A DNA stretch of 64,000 nucleotides from Prochlorococcus sp. AG-388-A04 (GTDB taxonomy: Bacteria; Cyanobacteriota; Cyanobacteriia; PCC-6307; Cyanobiaceae), in contig QCGL01000003.1 of NCBI GenBank assembly GCA_003279935.1, positions 1 to 64,000 on the forward strand, read 5' to 3'. Of this stretch, positions 48,036 through 59,101 are shown piece after piece. The notes below the pieces were generated by a model. That model did no database searches, was not told the DNA's origin, and saw only the letters and a list, made by a program, of their open reading frames with translations. Position 1 is the stretch's first letter; each line of letters begins with the position of its first letter. The position numbers and the translations under genes were made by a program.

Positions 48036-49682
48036 TTGGATATAAATCCTTTTGATGTGATCTTAGTTGGTTCAGGAGCTACTGGTGGAGTAGCTGCACT
48101 TACTTTAGCCGAACAAGGATTAAGGGTTCTAGTAATAGAAGCGGGACCTCAAATTAAAAGAAATGAGGCTAGTAGTAATGAGCCAAAAGATACCTTAAAC
48201 AGATTATCAGGAATAGTTTCAAAGAAACACGCTAATCAAAGTCAACATCCTGGTTATTGGAAAAACAACCCTAATTTATATTCAAATGAATTAAATCATC
48301 CTTATAGCCAATCAAAAGATAAGCCATTCCTTTGGACTCAGGGAAAGCAATATGGAGGGAGATCATTAACTTGGGGTGGTATTACCTTGAGATTTTCTCC
48401 AGATGATTTTCATCCATCAAAAAAAGATGGATACGGTCCAGATTGGCCGATTTCCTACGATGAATTATCACCTCATTATGATTTTATTGAGAAATTTTGT
48501 GGAATTTATGGACAAAAAGATAATATTAAAGAAGTTCCAAATGGTAAATATATTGGTGAAATACCTCTTACAAATAACGAAAGTATTTTTGGAAATCAAG
48601 TTAAATCAAAATTAAACTATCCATTTATTCAATCTAGAGGATTTGACCGTAATTCCTCAGTAAAAGAAGACCAATGGCCGAGATCGTCAAGTGTCGGGAC
48701 CACCTTTAAAAAAGCATTAAGCACAGGAAATGTTCAAATACTTTTTAATCACTTAGTGGATTCATTCGAAACAGACAAAGTAAGTGAGCTCGCTTCAAAA
48801 ATAATTATTGTAAATCTAGAAAATGGCCAAAGAATAACATTAAATTGCGAGTTAATTATCCTATGTGCATCTACAGTATCAACACTAAGGATTTTACTTA
48901 ATTCTGAGACGCAATCAAATTCATCAGGTTTTAAAGATACCTCTGGTAGGTTAGGAAAATATTTGATGGATCATATTTCTATCTGTAGATTTTTTTCAAT
49001 TCCTAATACGATTCAGACAAAAAATAAAACCAATTATGATTCTCATCCTGAACTCTCGGGCGCAGGGAGCTTTTTCATACCTTTCGGGTCAAACCTACCT
49101 AAACCAGAAAGTATTAACTTTTTAAGGGGTTATGGAATTTGGGGCGCAATAGATAGGCTTGGAATCCCTAAGTTTTTACAAAAAGATTTAAATTCTTCTA
49201 CAGGTTTTCTAATCGCCCATGGTGAGGTCCTACCAAGAAAAGAAAATTCAGTATCCCTCTCTAAGACAACAGATAGGTGGGGGATTCCAATCCCTCATAT
49301 TGAATTCGAATGGAGTGAAAACGAAATCAACATGGCAAAACATATGGAAAGTACGATAAGAGATTCAATAGAAGCTGCGGATGGAAAGATTAGAAGAATT
49401 GATGAGCTTATAAAAATCCCATATGTAGGATTATTTACAGAAAAGTCTATTGCACTTTCAGGAAATCCCCCGCCACCAGGATATTATATTCATGAAGTAG
49501 GAGGAGCAGCTATGGGATTTAGCGAGGAAGAGAGTGTCGTCAATAAATCAAATCAACTATGGAGATGCAAAAATGTCCTTGTACTAGATGGTGCATGTTG
49601 GCCAACTTCTTCATGGCAAAGCCCTACCCTAACGATGATGGCAATAACCAGAAGAGCTTGTTTAAATATTAAAAAGATTTAG
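48036..49682 (+). CDS. GMC-family oxidoreductase
   Basis: DVILVGSGATGGVAALTLAEQGLRVLVIEAG, GGRSLTWGGI, HEVGGAAMG, VLDGACWPTSSWQSPTLTMMAITRRA. Confidence 0.9.
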   Translation: MDINPFDVILVGSGATGGVAALTLAEQGLRVLVIEAGPQIKRNEASSNEPKDTLNRLSGIVSKKHANQSQHPGYWKNNPNLYSNELNHPYSQSKDKPFLWTQGKQYGGRSLTWGGITLRFSPDDFHPSKKDGYGPDWPISYDELSPHYDFIEKFCGIYGQKDNIKEVPNGKYIGEIPLTNNESIFGNQVKSKLNYPFIQSRGFDRNSSVKEDQWPRSSSVGTTFKKALSTGNVQILFNHLVDSFETDKVSELASKIIIVNLENGQRITLNCELIILCASTVSTLRILLNSETQSNSSGFKDTSGRLGKYLMDHISICRFFSIPNTIQTKNKTNYDSHPELSGAGSFFIPFGSNLPKPESINFLRGYGIWGAIDRLGIPKFLQKDLNSSTGFLIAHGEVLPRKENSVSLSKTTDRWGIPIPHIEFEWSENEINMAKHMESTIRDSIEAADGKIRRIDELIKIPYVGLFTEKSIALSGNPPPPGYYIHEVGGAAMGFSEEESVVNKSNQLWRCKNVLVLDGACWPTSSWQSPTLTMMAITRRACLNIKKI

Positions 49683-49941
49683 AAGGTGTAAAAAGTTGAT
49701 TTATATAAATCTCTGAAACTGAACTATCAGTACATCCATTTTGGACAAGAAAAGTGGCTAATGCAGAATTTATAAGTTTGTATTGATCCCAAGTAGGATT
49801 ATGCAAAACAAAATCTTTCATAGTTTCGTAAAGAGTTTCTGAAAGCTCAGTTTCTAAAGAGACTTTTGACGGGAAAGAATTATCAAATTTAACTTCAATG
49901 TTATTCTCTTGATTTATTTGATTCATAAGTACAAACTTCAT
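49669..49941 (-). CDS. Hypothetical protein
   Basis: ORF 90 aa, 3' overlap with the GMC gene. Confidence 0.65.
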   Translation of the reverse strand: MKFVLMNQINQENNIEVKFDNSFPSKVSLETELSETLYETMKDFVLHNPTWDQYKLINSALATFLVQNGCTDSSVSEIYINQLFTPSKSF

Positions 49942-50277
49942 GTTCAGATATAATTATCTATTTTTTCAAAAAAGTCAAAAATATATTTCTATCAGTTCTA
50001 CTCTATTCTCAAGTGAGACTCATGTTATAAATCAGATTTAACAAAAACGGGGTTTCAAAGGGTTAAATTGAAAAAAGCTTTAAGAAAAGTCAATAATAAT
50101 GTTGAAGTGCTGTTATTTTCGAGATGAGGCTTTATACCTAATCCCATGTGGATATGGACGTGGAAAACTTATTATTAACTGTGGAAAATATAGCCCAAAA
50201 TACATTTCTAAATATCCATTAGGAATACTTATATATGACTAGTCTATTGAGACCAAAGTAAGAAAGAGACGGTTGAT

Positions 50278-51417
50278 TCAGCCATTTTCAACTGAATTTC
50301 TTAAGATTTGATTATCACTAGGCAAGCGTAGCGTAACAGGGCCCAAGGGATGTTTTGAATTTGGGTAAACACTATGATGATGGTGGTTATCTTCATGTTT
50401 ATGATGATGTTCATCATTATTTTTTTCTACTAAAAGTACTGGCTGATTATCAACATTAGTCAAGTTTTGGCTATTCGTTTCGCATGCCCCATTACATTCA
50501 GAATCACACAAATCACAACTGAGTCCTAAGCCCTCAACATGATCATGATGACTTTCTTGTACTAATCCAACTTCTTTTTCAAAACCAAATAAGTTCGATC
50601 TATATTTGCACAGGGAACAATTCATAAAATTATTGCTCTCGTCATTAAAAATTTCTTCAATCCTCTCTACAAATGTTTGAACAACATATTTATGAGATGA
50701 AAGATATTTTGCCTCATGGAATTCAACATGTGGATTATCAAGTGCTACTAAATCGCTTTGCCTTTTTATTCTTGTTACAAGAACACCTGAAAAAAGAAAG
50801 TAAGGAAAAATAATTATATTTTTATAACCAAGTCTTACAACATTTCGTAACCCTGGTTCTACTAATGGAAATGTTACTCCAGAGAATACAGTTTCTCCCC
50901 ATCCCAAACCTACACCTTCAACAACCATTCTTGTAATTTTAGATACGTTAGAATTCGCATCAGGATCAGAAGAGCCTCTTCCAACTAATACTAATAATGA
51001 TTCTTCAGGAATTAGAGAATTATTTTTTTGAAATACTTCTTTAACTCTCTCACAGGCTGCACTAACCATTAAATTATTAATTCCTAATTCTCTTCCATAA
51101 ATTATTTCTATATCTGTTTTCTTTGCATAATTCATAAGCAAACTTGGTATATCATTTTTCACATGCCCTGCAGCAAAAAGCATAGCTGGTATAGCTATTA
51201 CTTTTTTTATAGAACTATTTCTTAATTTATCCAAAGCATCAGTAAGAGATGGTTTTGCAAATTCCAAAAAACCAAACTCAACTAATATCGATGGATATTT
51301 TTTTTGTATAAGCCTAGTTAATTCCTGGAATTCTGTAATAGCTAATTTATTTCTACTCCCATGTCCACAAATGAGAATGCCAATTTGCTTATTTAAGTTC
51401 GAATCAAAAGTATCCAA
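50278..51417 (-). CDS. CbiX/SirB-type sirohydrochlorin chelatase with Cys- and His-rich C-terminus
   Basis: GILICGHGSRNKLAITEFQEL, GFLEFAKPSLTDAL, PAMLFAAGHVKNDIP, VGRGSSDPDAN; HHHKHEDNHHHH tail; start placed at TTG 51417 because the longer ORF overlaps the divergent gene. Confidence 0.88.
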   Translation of the reverse strand: MDTFDSNLNKQIGILICGHGSRNKLAITEFQELTRLIQKKYPSILVEFGFLEFAKPSLTDALDKLRNSSIKKVIAIPAMLFAAGHVKNDIPSLLMNYAKKTDIEIIYGRELGINNLMVSAACERVKEVFQKNNSLIPEESLLVLVGRGSSDPDANSNVSKITRMVVEGVGLGWGETVFSGVTFPLVEPGLRNVVRLGYKNIIIFPYFLFSGVLVTRIKRQSDLVALDNPHVEFHEAKYLSSHKYVVQTFVERIEEIFNDESNNFMNCSLCKYRSNLFGFEKEVGLVQESHHDHVEGLGLSCDLCDSECNGACETNSQNLTNVDNQPVLLVEKNNDEHHHKHEDNHHHHSVYPNSKHPLGPVTLRLPSDNQILRNSVENG

Positions 51418-51464
51418 TTGTAAGCAATAACTAATAACATAATAGTAAAGAAGAATATTTAGTA

Positions 51465-52745
51465 GTGAAAAAAAATAATCATTTACTTGAAGTCCCAAAT
51501 ATTAATTCCAGTGATGCACAAGTTAAAAACCTAATTTATAAAATTGACGATGATATATTTAATAGCCATTACAAATCATCCCAAAAATCAGAATATCTTT
51601 GTGTTTGCAGCGGGGGTACTACATCAAACTGCGCTAGAAATGGTTTAATTACTCTTGATTTAAGAAAAGAATATAACCAAATTCATCTTGAGGAAGAAAA
51701 GAATTTAATAAAAATTGGAGGTGGGGTGATTATGAAGGATCTTATGAATTATTTAGAAAAACATAATAGGACCTTCCCTACAGGCCTCTCAAAACTTCCC
51801 GGAGCAGGTTATATATTAACCGGAGGAATAAGTCCGATGAGTCGAAGATATGGATTAGCTATTGATAATATTGAGTCTATAAAAGGATACTTAGGAAATG
51901 GAAATTTTATATCATTAGAACAAAATAGTCTGGATTCCGCCCAAAAACTATTATGGGAAGGACTTAAAGGTGCTGCTCCTTTTCTCGCAATAATTACTGA
52001 AATTGGTCTTAAAACATTCGAATCTCACCCTATTCAAATTATTGAAGGTTTCGTAGATGATAATGAACTCTCAAATATTATTAATTTGGCTGAGGGATTC
52101 CCAGAGAATTTAAGCCTACAATGGATTTATGCCGAAGATATATATATTTATATCTTCGCGGAGATAAAAAATGATTCAGATAACAAAATTACCAAAAACT
52201 ATTTAAAAAAACTTAAAAAATTTAATTCTCTCAAAATAAAAAGTTATGAAAACTTTAATCAGATAAACTTTTTTCCAAAAGAATTAGATCTATTTGAATT
52301 AAATAAGAATAACCATTCAGAAGTAATAAGCCTTCTTGGAGGAGATTTAAAAGATAATATTCAAATTTTTGTTAAATGTATGAAAGAAATAATTAGGGAC
52401 AAACCAAATAAATCTTGTTATGTTGCCTCACAACAGCTTGGAGGAAAGACAAAAGAATTAGACCATAAATCAAGTTTCTTTATTCATCGGGCAAGCACTT
52501 GGAAACCTTGGATCTATGCAGCATGGAAAAAAGGTGATCTTAAAGAAAAGGAAATTGTTTTGAAGTGGATGAATGAATCGTGGAAGAAATTAAAAATATT
52601 TTTTCCAAAAATACATCTAGCTCAGATACATAATCATTTAAATTCTCACGAAGAAGAAGTCTATTTATCTTTTGGAGAAAGACTTGGTGAATTAAAAACT
52701 TTAAAGAATATTTGTGATCCAGAAAGTATTTTGCCTCCTCTATAA
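51465..52745 (+). CDS. FAD-binding oxidoreductase (GlcD/FAD-linked oxidase type)
   Basis: VCSGGTTSNCARNGLITLDL, KIGGGVIMKDLMNYLEKHNRTFPTG, GYILTGGISPMSRRYGLAIDNI. Confidence 0.85.
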   Translation: MKKNNHLLEVPNINSSDAQVKNLIYKIDDDIFNSHYKSSQKSEYLCVCSGGTTSNCARNGLITLDLRKEYNQIHLEEEKNLIKIGGGVIMKDLMNYLEKHNRTFPTGLSKLPGAGYILTGGISPMSRRYGLAIDNIESIKGYLGNGNFISLEQNSLDSAQKLLWEGLKGAAPFLAIITEIGLKTFESHPIQIIEGFVDDNELSNIINLAEGFPENLSLQWIYAEDIYIYIFAEIKNDSDNKITKNYLKKLKKFNSLKIKSYENFNQINFFPKELDLFELNKNNHSEVISLLGGDLKDNIQIFVKCMKEIIRDKPNKSCYVASQQLGGKTKELDHKSSFFIHRASTWKPWIYAAWKKGDLKEKEIVLKWMNESWKKLKIFFPKIHLAQIHNHLNSHEEEVYLSFGERLGELKTLKNICDPESILPPL

Positions 52746-52777
52746 GGTAACTTTTTAAGTATAAGAAGTAATTAAAA

Positions 52778-54346
52778 ATGTCAAATTTCACCAAATATTT
52801 ATCTAAAAATTGGTTAGATGATCCAAAATCTAATATTCTTTCGGGATTAGTAGTAGCTTTTGCAATGATTCCTGAAGCGATTGCTTTTTCAGGAATTGCT
52901 GGGGTTGATCCTAAAGTTGGACTTTATGGCGCATTCTGCTTATCTATAACAATTGCGATTCTTGGTGGCAGAAGGGGTATGATTACTTCAGCGACAGGAT
53001 CAACAGCTCTTTTAATGACTGGGGTTGTTGCTATTGGAGAAGCTCAGGCCCCTGGAACAAATCTTGGTCTTTCATATCTAATAGCAGCAGGATTATTAAC
53101 AGGTGTTTTTCAAATACTCTGGGGATATCTAAGGCTGGCTTATCAAATGAGGTTTGTACCTACAGGTGTATTAAGTGGATTTGTAAATGCTCTTGCTTTA
53201 TTGATATTTCAAGCTCAATTCCTTCAACTAGGAATTGGCATTAATGAAGGGAAACTATTAGAAAATGAACTTTCAAAATATCCGACAAATAGTCAAATAC
53301 CTACCGTTTGGATTCTTGTAATTTTAGGATTAATTGTTATTTACGGATTTCCCAAAATAACAAAAGTAATTCCTTCTCAATTAGTAGCAATTGTTTTGCT
53401 TACTCTAATAAGTGTATTTTTTAAATTAGAAATCCCTACTGTAAGTGATTTAGGGACATTACCGAATGGATTCCCTAGTCTCTCATTACCTTTTGGTGAA
53501 TTAGCGAATGGGAAAGTACCATTCAACCTTTCCACTTTGGGTGTTATATTACCAACATCCTTAGCGATATCGCTGGTTGGTTTAATGGAAACATTCTTAA
53601 CTCAAGATATATTAGATGATGCCACAGATACGAGTTCCAACAAAAATAAAGAAGCAAGGGGACAAGGTATAGCTAATATAATTTCCTCTTTGTTTGGAGG
53701 CATGGCAGGCTGTGCGTTAGTAGGGCAATCAGTTATGAATAACGAGAATGGAGGTAAATCTAGGTTATCAACCTTAATTTCAGGATTATCATTATTATTG
53801 ATGATCATCCTTTTAAAGACATGGATTGGGGCCATACCCATGGCCGCTTTAGTAGCAATAATGATCACAATTGCAGTAAGCACTGCTGATTTAACTGGTT
53901 TGAAGAATATTAGAAAGATACCAAAAAGTGATACTGCAGTAATGCTTATGACTTTTGCGGTTACGATGCTTACAAAACCACATAATCTTGCCCTAGGTGT
54001 TATTGCAGGAGTTGGTTTAGCTGCAATACTTTTTAGCAGGAAAGTTGCAAAAGTAATCACGGTTTCAAGAGTTAAAGGTAAAAACCAAATAACTTACAAA
54101 GTTGAAGGTCAATTATTTTTTGTCAGTAAAATATATTTCCTACAAGGATTCGATATTCATGAGCATCCAAAAGATATTTTAATTGACATGTCTTTAGCTC
54201 ATATTTGGGATCAGAGCGGGGTTGTTGCTTTAGATCAAATTATTAGAAAATTCAAAAATAGCGGTTCAAAAGTTGAAATTATCGGTTTAAATAAAGAAAG
54301 CTTGAATTTATTTGAAAGACTAGGAGGTCTTGAAACCTCTCACTAA
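52778..54346 (+). CDS. SulP-family anion transporter with C-terminal STAS domain
   Basis: DPKSNILSGLVVAFAMIPEAIAFSGIAGVDPKVGLYGAF, MITSATGSTALLMTGVV; ILIDMSLAHIWDQSGVVALDQI. Confidence 0.92.
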   Translation: MSNFTKYLSKNWLDDPKSNILSGLVVAFAMIPEAIAFSGIAGVDPKVGLYGAFCLSITIAILGGRRGMITSATGSTALLMTGVVAIGEAQAPGTNLGLSYLIAAGLLTGVFQILWGYLRLAYQMRFVPTGVLSGFVNALALLIFQAQFLQLGIGINEGKLLENELSKYPTNSQIPTVWILVILGLIVIYGFPKITKVIPSQLVAIVLLTLISVFFKLEIPTVSDLGTLPNGFPSLSLPFGELANGKVPFNLSTLGVILPTSLAISLVGLMETFLTQDILDDATDTSSNKNKEARGQGIANIISSLFGGMAGCALVGQSVMNNENGGKSRLSTLISGLSLLLMIILLKTWIGAIPMAALVAIMITIAVSTADLTGLKNIRKIPKSDTAVMLMTFAVTMLTKPHNLALGVIAGVGLAAILFSRKVAKVITVSRVKGKNQITYKVEGQLFFVSKIYFLQGFDIHEHPKDILIDMSLAHIWDQSGVVALDQIIRKFKNSGSKVEIIGLNKESLNLFERLGGLETSH

Positions 54347-54352
54347 TTAAAT

Positions 54353-55243
54353 TCAACTGAGACTAACTTGCTGATAACAAAACCATAGCCATTGCTGGAA
54401 AAGGAGATTCCGATGAGATCTCCAAGATGTATTTGAAGAATTAATATCAAAATTCTCAGGAGGAGGTACATCTCCCTTTTCTTTATCTCTGTTAATTTCG
54501 CTAATTATTCTATGCACTGTATATTCAGGATGACCTAAGTGCATGAGTTGTTTTTGATCTTTGGTTTCAAATATTGTGTAACCAACATCCTTGCCATATG
54601 CAAGCAAATTCAATTTCCCTTCTTTTTGAGCTTCTTCCATTTCAAGATCAGGTAACCCTGCAAATCTACTTTGAGGACAAATAAACTCATCATCTTGCGT
54701 ACCCATTAAAGGATGACCAGGGGCAAGACTCTTTAATGGAAATACCCCGAATAATTTCTTATCAAATACTGTTTTATTAACACCTGCCAAATAAGCAAGT
54801 GCGAATCCTGCCCAGCACAACCCAAGGGTGCTTGCACATGAATTTCTTGCTTCATTAGTAATATTTACGAATTCATCCCAATATTTAACTTCTTCAAAAG
54901 CCAAATGCTCAACAGGTGCTCCTGTAATAATTACTCCATCTAATGGTTCTGGATCATTTGCCTCCTCCCATGTTGTATAAAGATTATTTAAATGGTTAAG
55001 ATCCCATGTTTTATATGAATGAGTTTTTAACTTTATCCAAACAGGCTCAATTTGAAGAGGGGATAAACCAAGAGGATGTAATAAATTAAATTCATATTGC
55101 TTACCAAGAGGCATGATATTTAAAATACCAATCCTTAATGGTCGTATATCCTGTCTTTCAGCCAAATCCGGTTCAATCCAAGAAATATGATTTTTCTCTA
55201 CATCACTAATCTTGTGATAATTACTAGGTATTATTAAAGCCAA
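54353..55243 (-). CDS. metA: Homoserine O-succinyl/acetyltransferase
   Basis: RIGILNIMPLGKQYEFNLLHPLGLSPLQIEPVWI, TGAPVEHLAFEEVKYWDE, LGLCWAGFALAY, HPEYTVHR. Confidence 0.95.
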   Translation of the reverse strand: MALIIPSNYHKISDVEKNHISWIEPDLAERQDIRPLRIGILNIMPLGKQYEFNLLHPLGLSPLQIEPVWIKLKTHSYKTWDLNHLNNLYTTWEEANDPEPLDGVIITGAPVEHLAFEEVKYWDEFVNITNEARNSCASTLGLCWAGFALAYLAGVNKTVFDKKLFGVFPLKSLAPGHPLMGTQDDEFICPQSRFAGLPDLEMEEAQKEGKLNLLAYGKDVGYTIFETKDQKQLMHLGHPEYTVHRIISEINRDKEKGDVPPPENFDINSSNTSWRSHRNLLFQQWLWFCYQQVSLS

Positions 55244-55257
55244 AGAATCTCCATTAT

Positions 55258-56613
<1,356 letters not shown>

Positions 56614-56658
56614 TTAACTTAAAAACTTCCTAAAAATAAATATAAAGAAGATAAATCT

Positions 56659-57318
56659 TTATAAATCCTCTTTTAATGATGGATAATTTACCCGCATAAA
56701 TGATTTTAAATCTTCATTTATTTCAGATCTCAAATCTTCTACATTATTACTTTCAACAATAGGGAACGTTTTGTTTGCTTCAGGATCTTTTTCAATAATA
56801 GATTTCCAGCTTTTACTCACATCTTTCTCAGATTTATTAAATATATTAATGAAATCAAAAGGCGTGTTATTATTTTTAGCATCGTATTCTTTAAAAGCTT
56901 TTTCAATAAGTTGTTTTCTATTAACAAACAAATTTTTAGCCTTCAAAGTATCTGGTAAACCCATTACTGGTTGTAGCTCTTTAAGAAGTTTCAACTCCTC
57001 TTCAATCAAAAGAGTCCAAACACTTACTTGTTTTTTGGGCACGTTAGATTCACTAAAAATTTTAATTTCTTCAAGATAGAAATTTAACCATAAATAATAA
57101 GATTTCTCTTCAATAGATTTTTTAACAGATGCTTTTTTATTTTGAATTTTAGGAAGTAACTTCTCTGCTTTTTTCAAAAATTGTCTGTCTTCTCTTTCTA
57201 GATTTATCAATCCCCATCTTTGACTATAGTCCCATAAATCCTCATACCTTGTTAAATCTTCTTGGTTCCAACCAAGAGCTTTGAGTTCAGGAGAGCGATG
57301 TGATAATTCTTTATTCAA
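56659..57318 (-). CDS. Conserved hypothetical protein
   Basis: ORF 219 aa; opposing ORF 56771-57079 rejected. Confidence 0.75.
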   Translation of the reverse strand: MNKELSHRSPELKALGWNQEDLTRYEDLWDYSQRWGLINLEREDRQFLKKAEKLLPKIQNKKASVKKSIEEKSYYLWLNFYLEEIKIFSESNVPKKQVSVWTLLIEEELKLLKELQPVMGLPDTLKAKNLFVNRKQLIEKAFKEYDAKNNNTPFDFINIFNKSEKDVSKSWKSIIEKDPEANKTFPIVESNNVEDLRSEINEDLKSFMRVNYPSLKEDL

Positions 57319-57423
57319 AAAAAAACCTACTTTAACTCAATAATTCTAACTCTCAAATTAGGATAAGTAAATAATATAAAAGAGCAACTCAATTGATTTA
57401 GATAAAAATAGTAAGTTATTGAA

Positions 57424-58950
57424 CTAATTAGTAAAGTATTTATTTATTATATTTATTGCTTTAATGTAATTTGGATTTTTTTTAGAAGATAATTTTTCAT
57501 ATAATTTTTTTTCAAAATTAATTTTATTATTATTTGAAATTAATTTCTCATAAAATAATTTTTTATTATCAAAAATATCCATTCCTTGAAGTTTATGATT
57601 AAGTTCTAAACATAAATTAGGCTTTACAGATTCCTGACAAAAATTAGTTATTGCATCTGAATTAATTAATACTTCATAAATATCTCTTTTTTCTTCAGCT
57701 TTTGCATTAAAGCATAAATAAATTAGATTAATCATCGAGCAATTATTATTTTTAATATTAAATTCCCTATAAATTTTGGGCCAATATATTAGCGATTTCA
57801 AGCCCTCAAGGCCTCCTTGACCTAAGCTAAATTTTTCACACCAATTAATAAATTCACCTACATCATTAGGACATCTCTTAAGTCTTAAAAGCATATCTGA
57901 TAAAACTTGTCCTGCCTGAAAATTCCTTGTTGGATTTCCCTCTATTGGCAACGACATGCTCCCTAAAACATCAGCTTTAACAGCATTTAGTTGAGAAAAA
58001 GTATAATCAGCTGATTCAACATATTTGTTACCAAGATTTTCTTTAGCGATAATAATATCTTCACCATATCCAAGTTCTTTTAATGAAAAATTTACGTTTT
58101 GAAATTTATTTTCTTTTCTAACTTTTAAAGAAACAGTAGCTGCTTGATCCAAGCACTGAGTTAATAAAACAGTATTAATTGTGGGCAACATTCCAGGCTT
58201 TTCTGAATGAAAGTTAGTGACAAACCCTGCGAATATTGAAGAAATATTTTTTATGGACTTAATGTACTGGCATTCAATATTATGAACTCCAGGGGATACT
58301 TGAATATTTGGAGACAATTGATTTAAAATTCTTGCACCAATTAGTGCTGTTAATGAGTCAGGATGACAAAAATTAGCGGTAAAACTATCTTTAGGGTTTC
58401 GTAATGCACCATGACGATGAAAGCCTGTAAAGAAAGCTAAATCAGGATATTGATCACATAAAATATATGGTTTTTCATCTTCTTCATCAAAACAAAAAGA
58501 GCCCACAAGACAAGCAAGAACTACATTCTCACGATTTAAAGATTTTCTTAATTCTATGGCATAACGAATATCATTTTGTATGTGATTACTATTTGAAGCG
58601 AGAATAACGATCTTACATTTTAAAAGAAGATCTTCGAGTGTATTGGTCTTACTTTTGCCCTCAAAAAAGTAATTTCCCATACCTTCTACTTTTTCTATTA
58701 TTTTGTGTTCCATATTGGATAGAACATCTTTAGAAAAAGCACCTAATAAATCTCTTCCAGGTCTTGGAGCTAAAAGAATATTATTTGACTCAGAATGCAT
58801 TGCACAATTATATGCTAATGATGCTGGATATAATCCAACACTATAGAATCCCACTTTGCAGCTTTCAATGTCTTCTAACAATGAATGAAAAGATTCTTTG
58901 TTATTTAACTGCCTAAAAAAACTATTATTCATTTTGTTCTTTTTATCCAT
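57424..58950 (-). CDS. Rossmann-fold dehydrogenase-like protein, possibly divergent GpsA-like
   Basis: KVGFYSVGLYPASLAYNCAMHSE; GVHNIECQYIKSIKNISSIFAGF resembles the GpsA-type E-x-KN segment. Confidence 0.5.
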   Translation of the reverse strand: MDKKNKMNNSFFRQLNNKESFHSLLEDIESCKVGFYSVGLYPASLAYNCAMHSESNNILLAPRPGRDLLGAFSKDVLSNMEHKIIEKVEGMGNYFFEGKSKTNTLEDLLLKCKIVILASNSNHIQNDIRYAIELRKSLNRENVVLACLVGSFCFDEEDEKPYILCDQYPDLAFFTGFHRHGALRNPKDSFTANFCHPDSLTALIGARILNQLSPNIQVSPGVHNIECQYIKSIKNISSIFAGFVTNFHSEKPGMLPTINTVLLTQCLDQAATVSLKVRKENKFQNVNFSLKELGYGEDIIIAKENLGNKYVESADYTFSQLNAVKADVLGSMSLPIEGNPTRNFQAGQVLSDMLLRLKRCPNDVGEFINWCEKFSLGQGGLEGLKSLIYWPKIYREFNIKNNNCSMINLIYLCFNAKAEEKRDIYEVLINSDAITNFCQESVKPNLCLELNHKLQGMDIFDNKKLFYEKLISNNNKINFEKKLYEKLSSKKNPNYIKAINIINKYFTN

Positions 58951-59101
58951 AAATCATCTTAATATTTTCTATAAATAGCATTTTTATACATTAAACCAAT
59001 TTATTGCCATCGCAAATCGTTTTAATATAAATATTGAATTTTATATTTTCAAGTTCAAGCTTTATTATGGATTCAAAAGAGAGGGGATTTTTATAATAGA
59101 A

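Noticed and set aside
51418-51498. Extended N-terminus of the CbiX ORF (MGLQVNDYFFSLLNILLYYYVISYCLQ)
   Set aside because: Overlaps the divergent FAD-oxidase start and is probably promoter sequence read as an AT-rich frame.
53602-54060. 152-aa minus-strand ORF
   Set aside because: Antisense to the SulP transporter; its hydrophobic composition is the expected shadow of TM codons.
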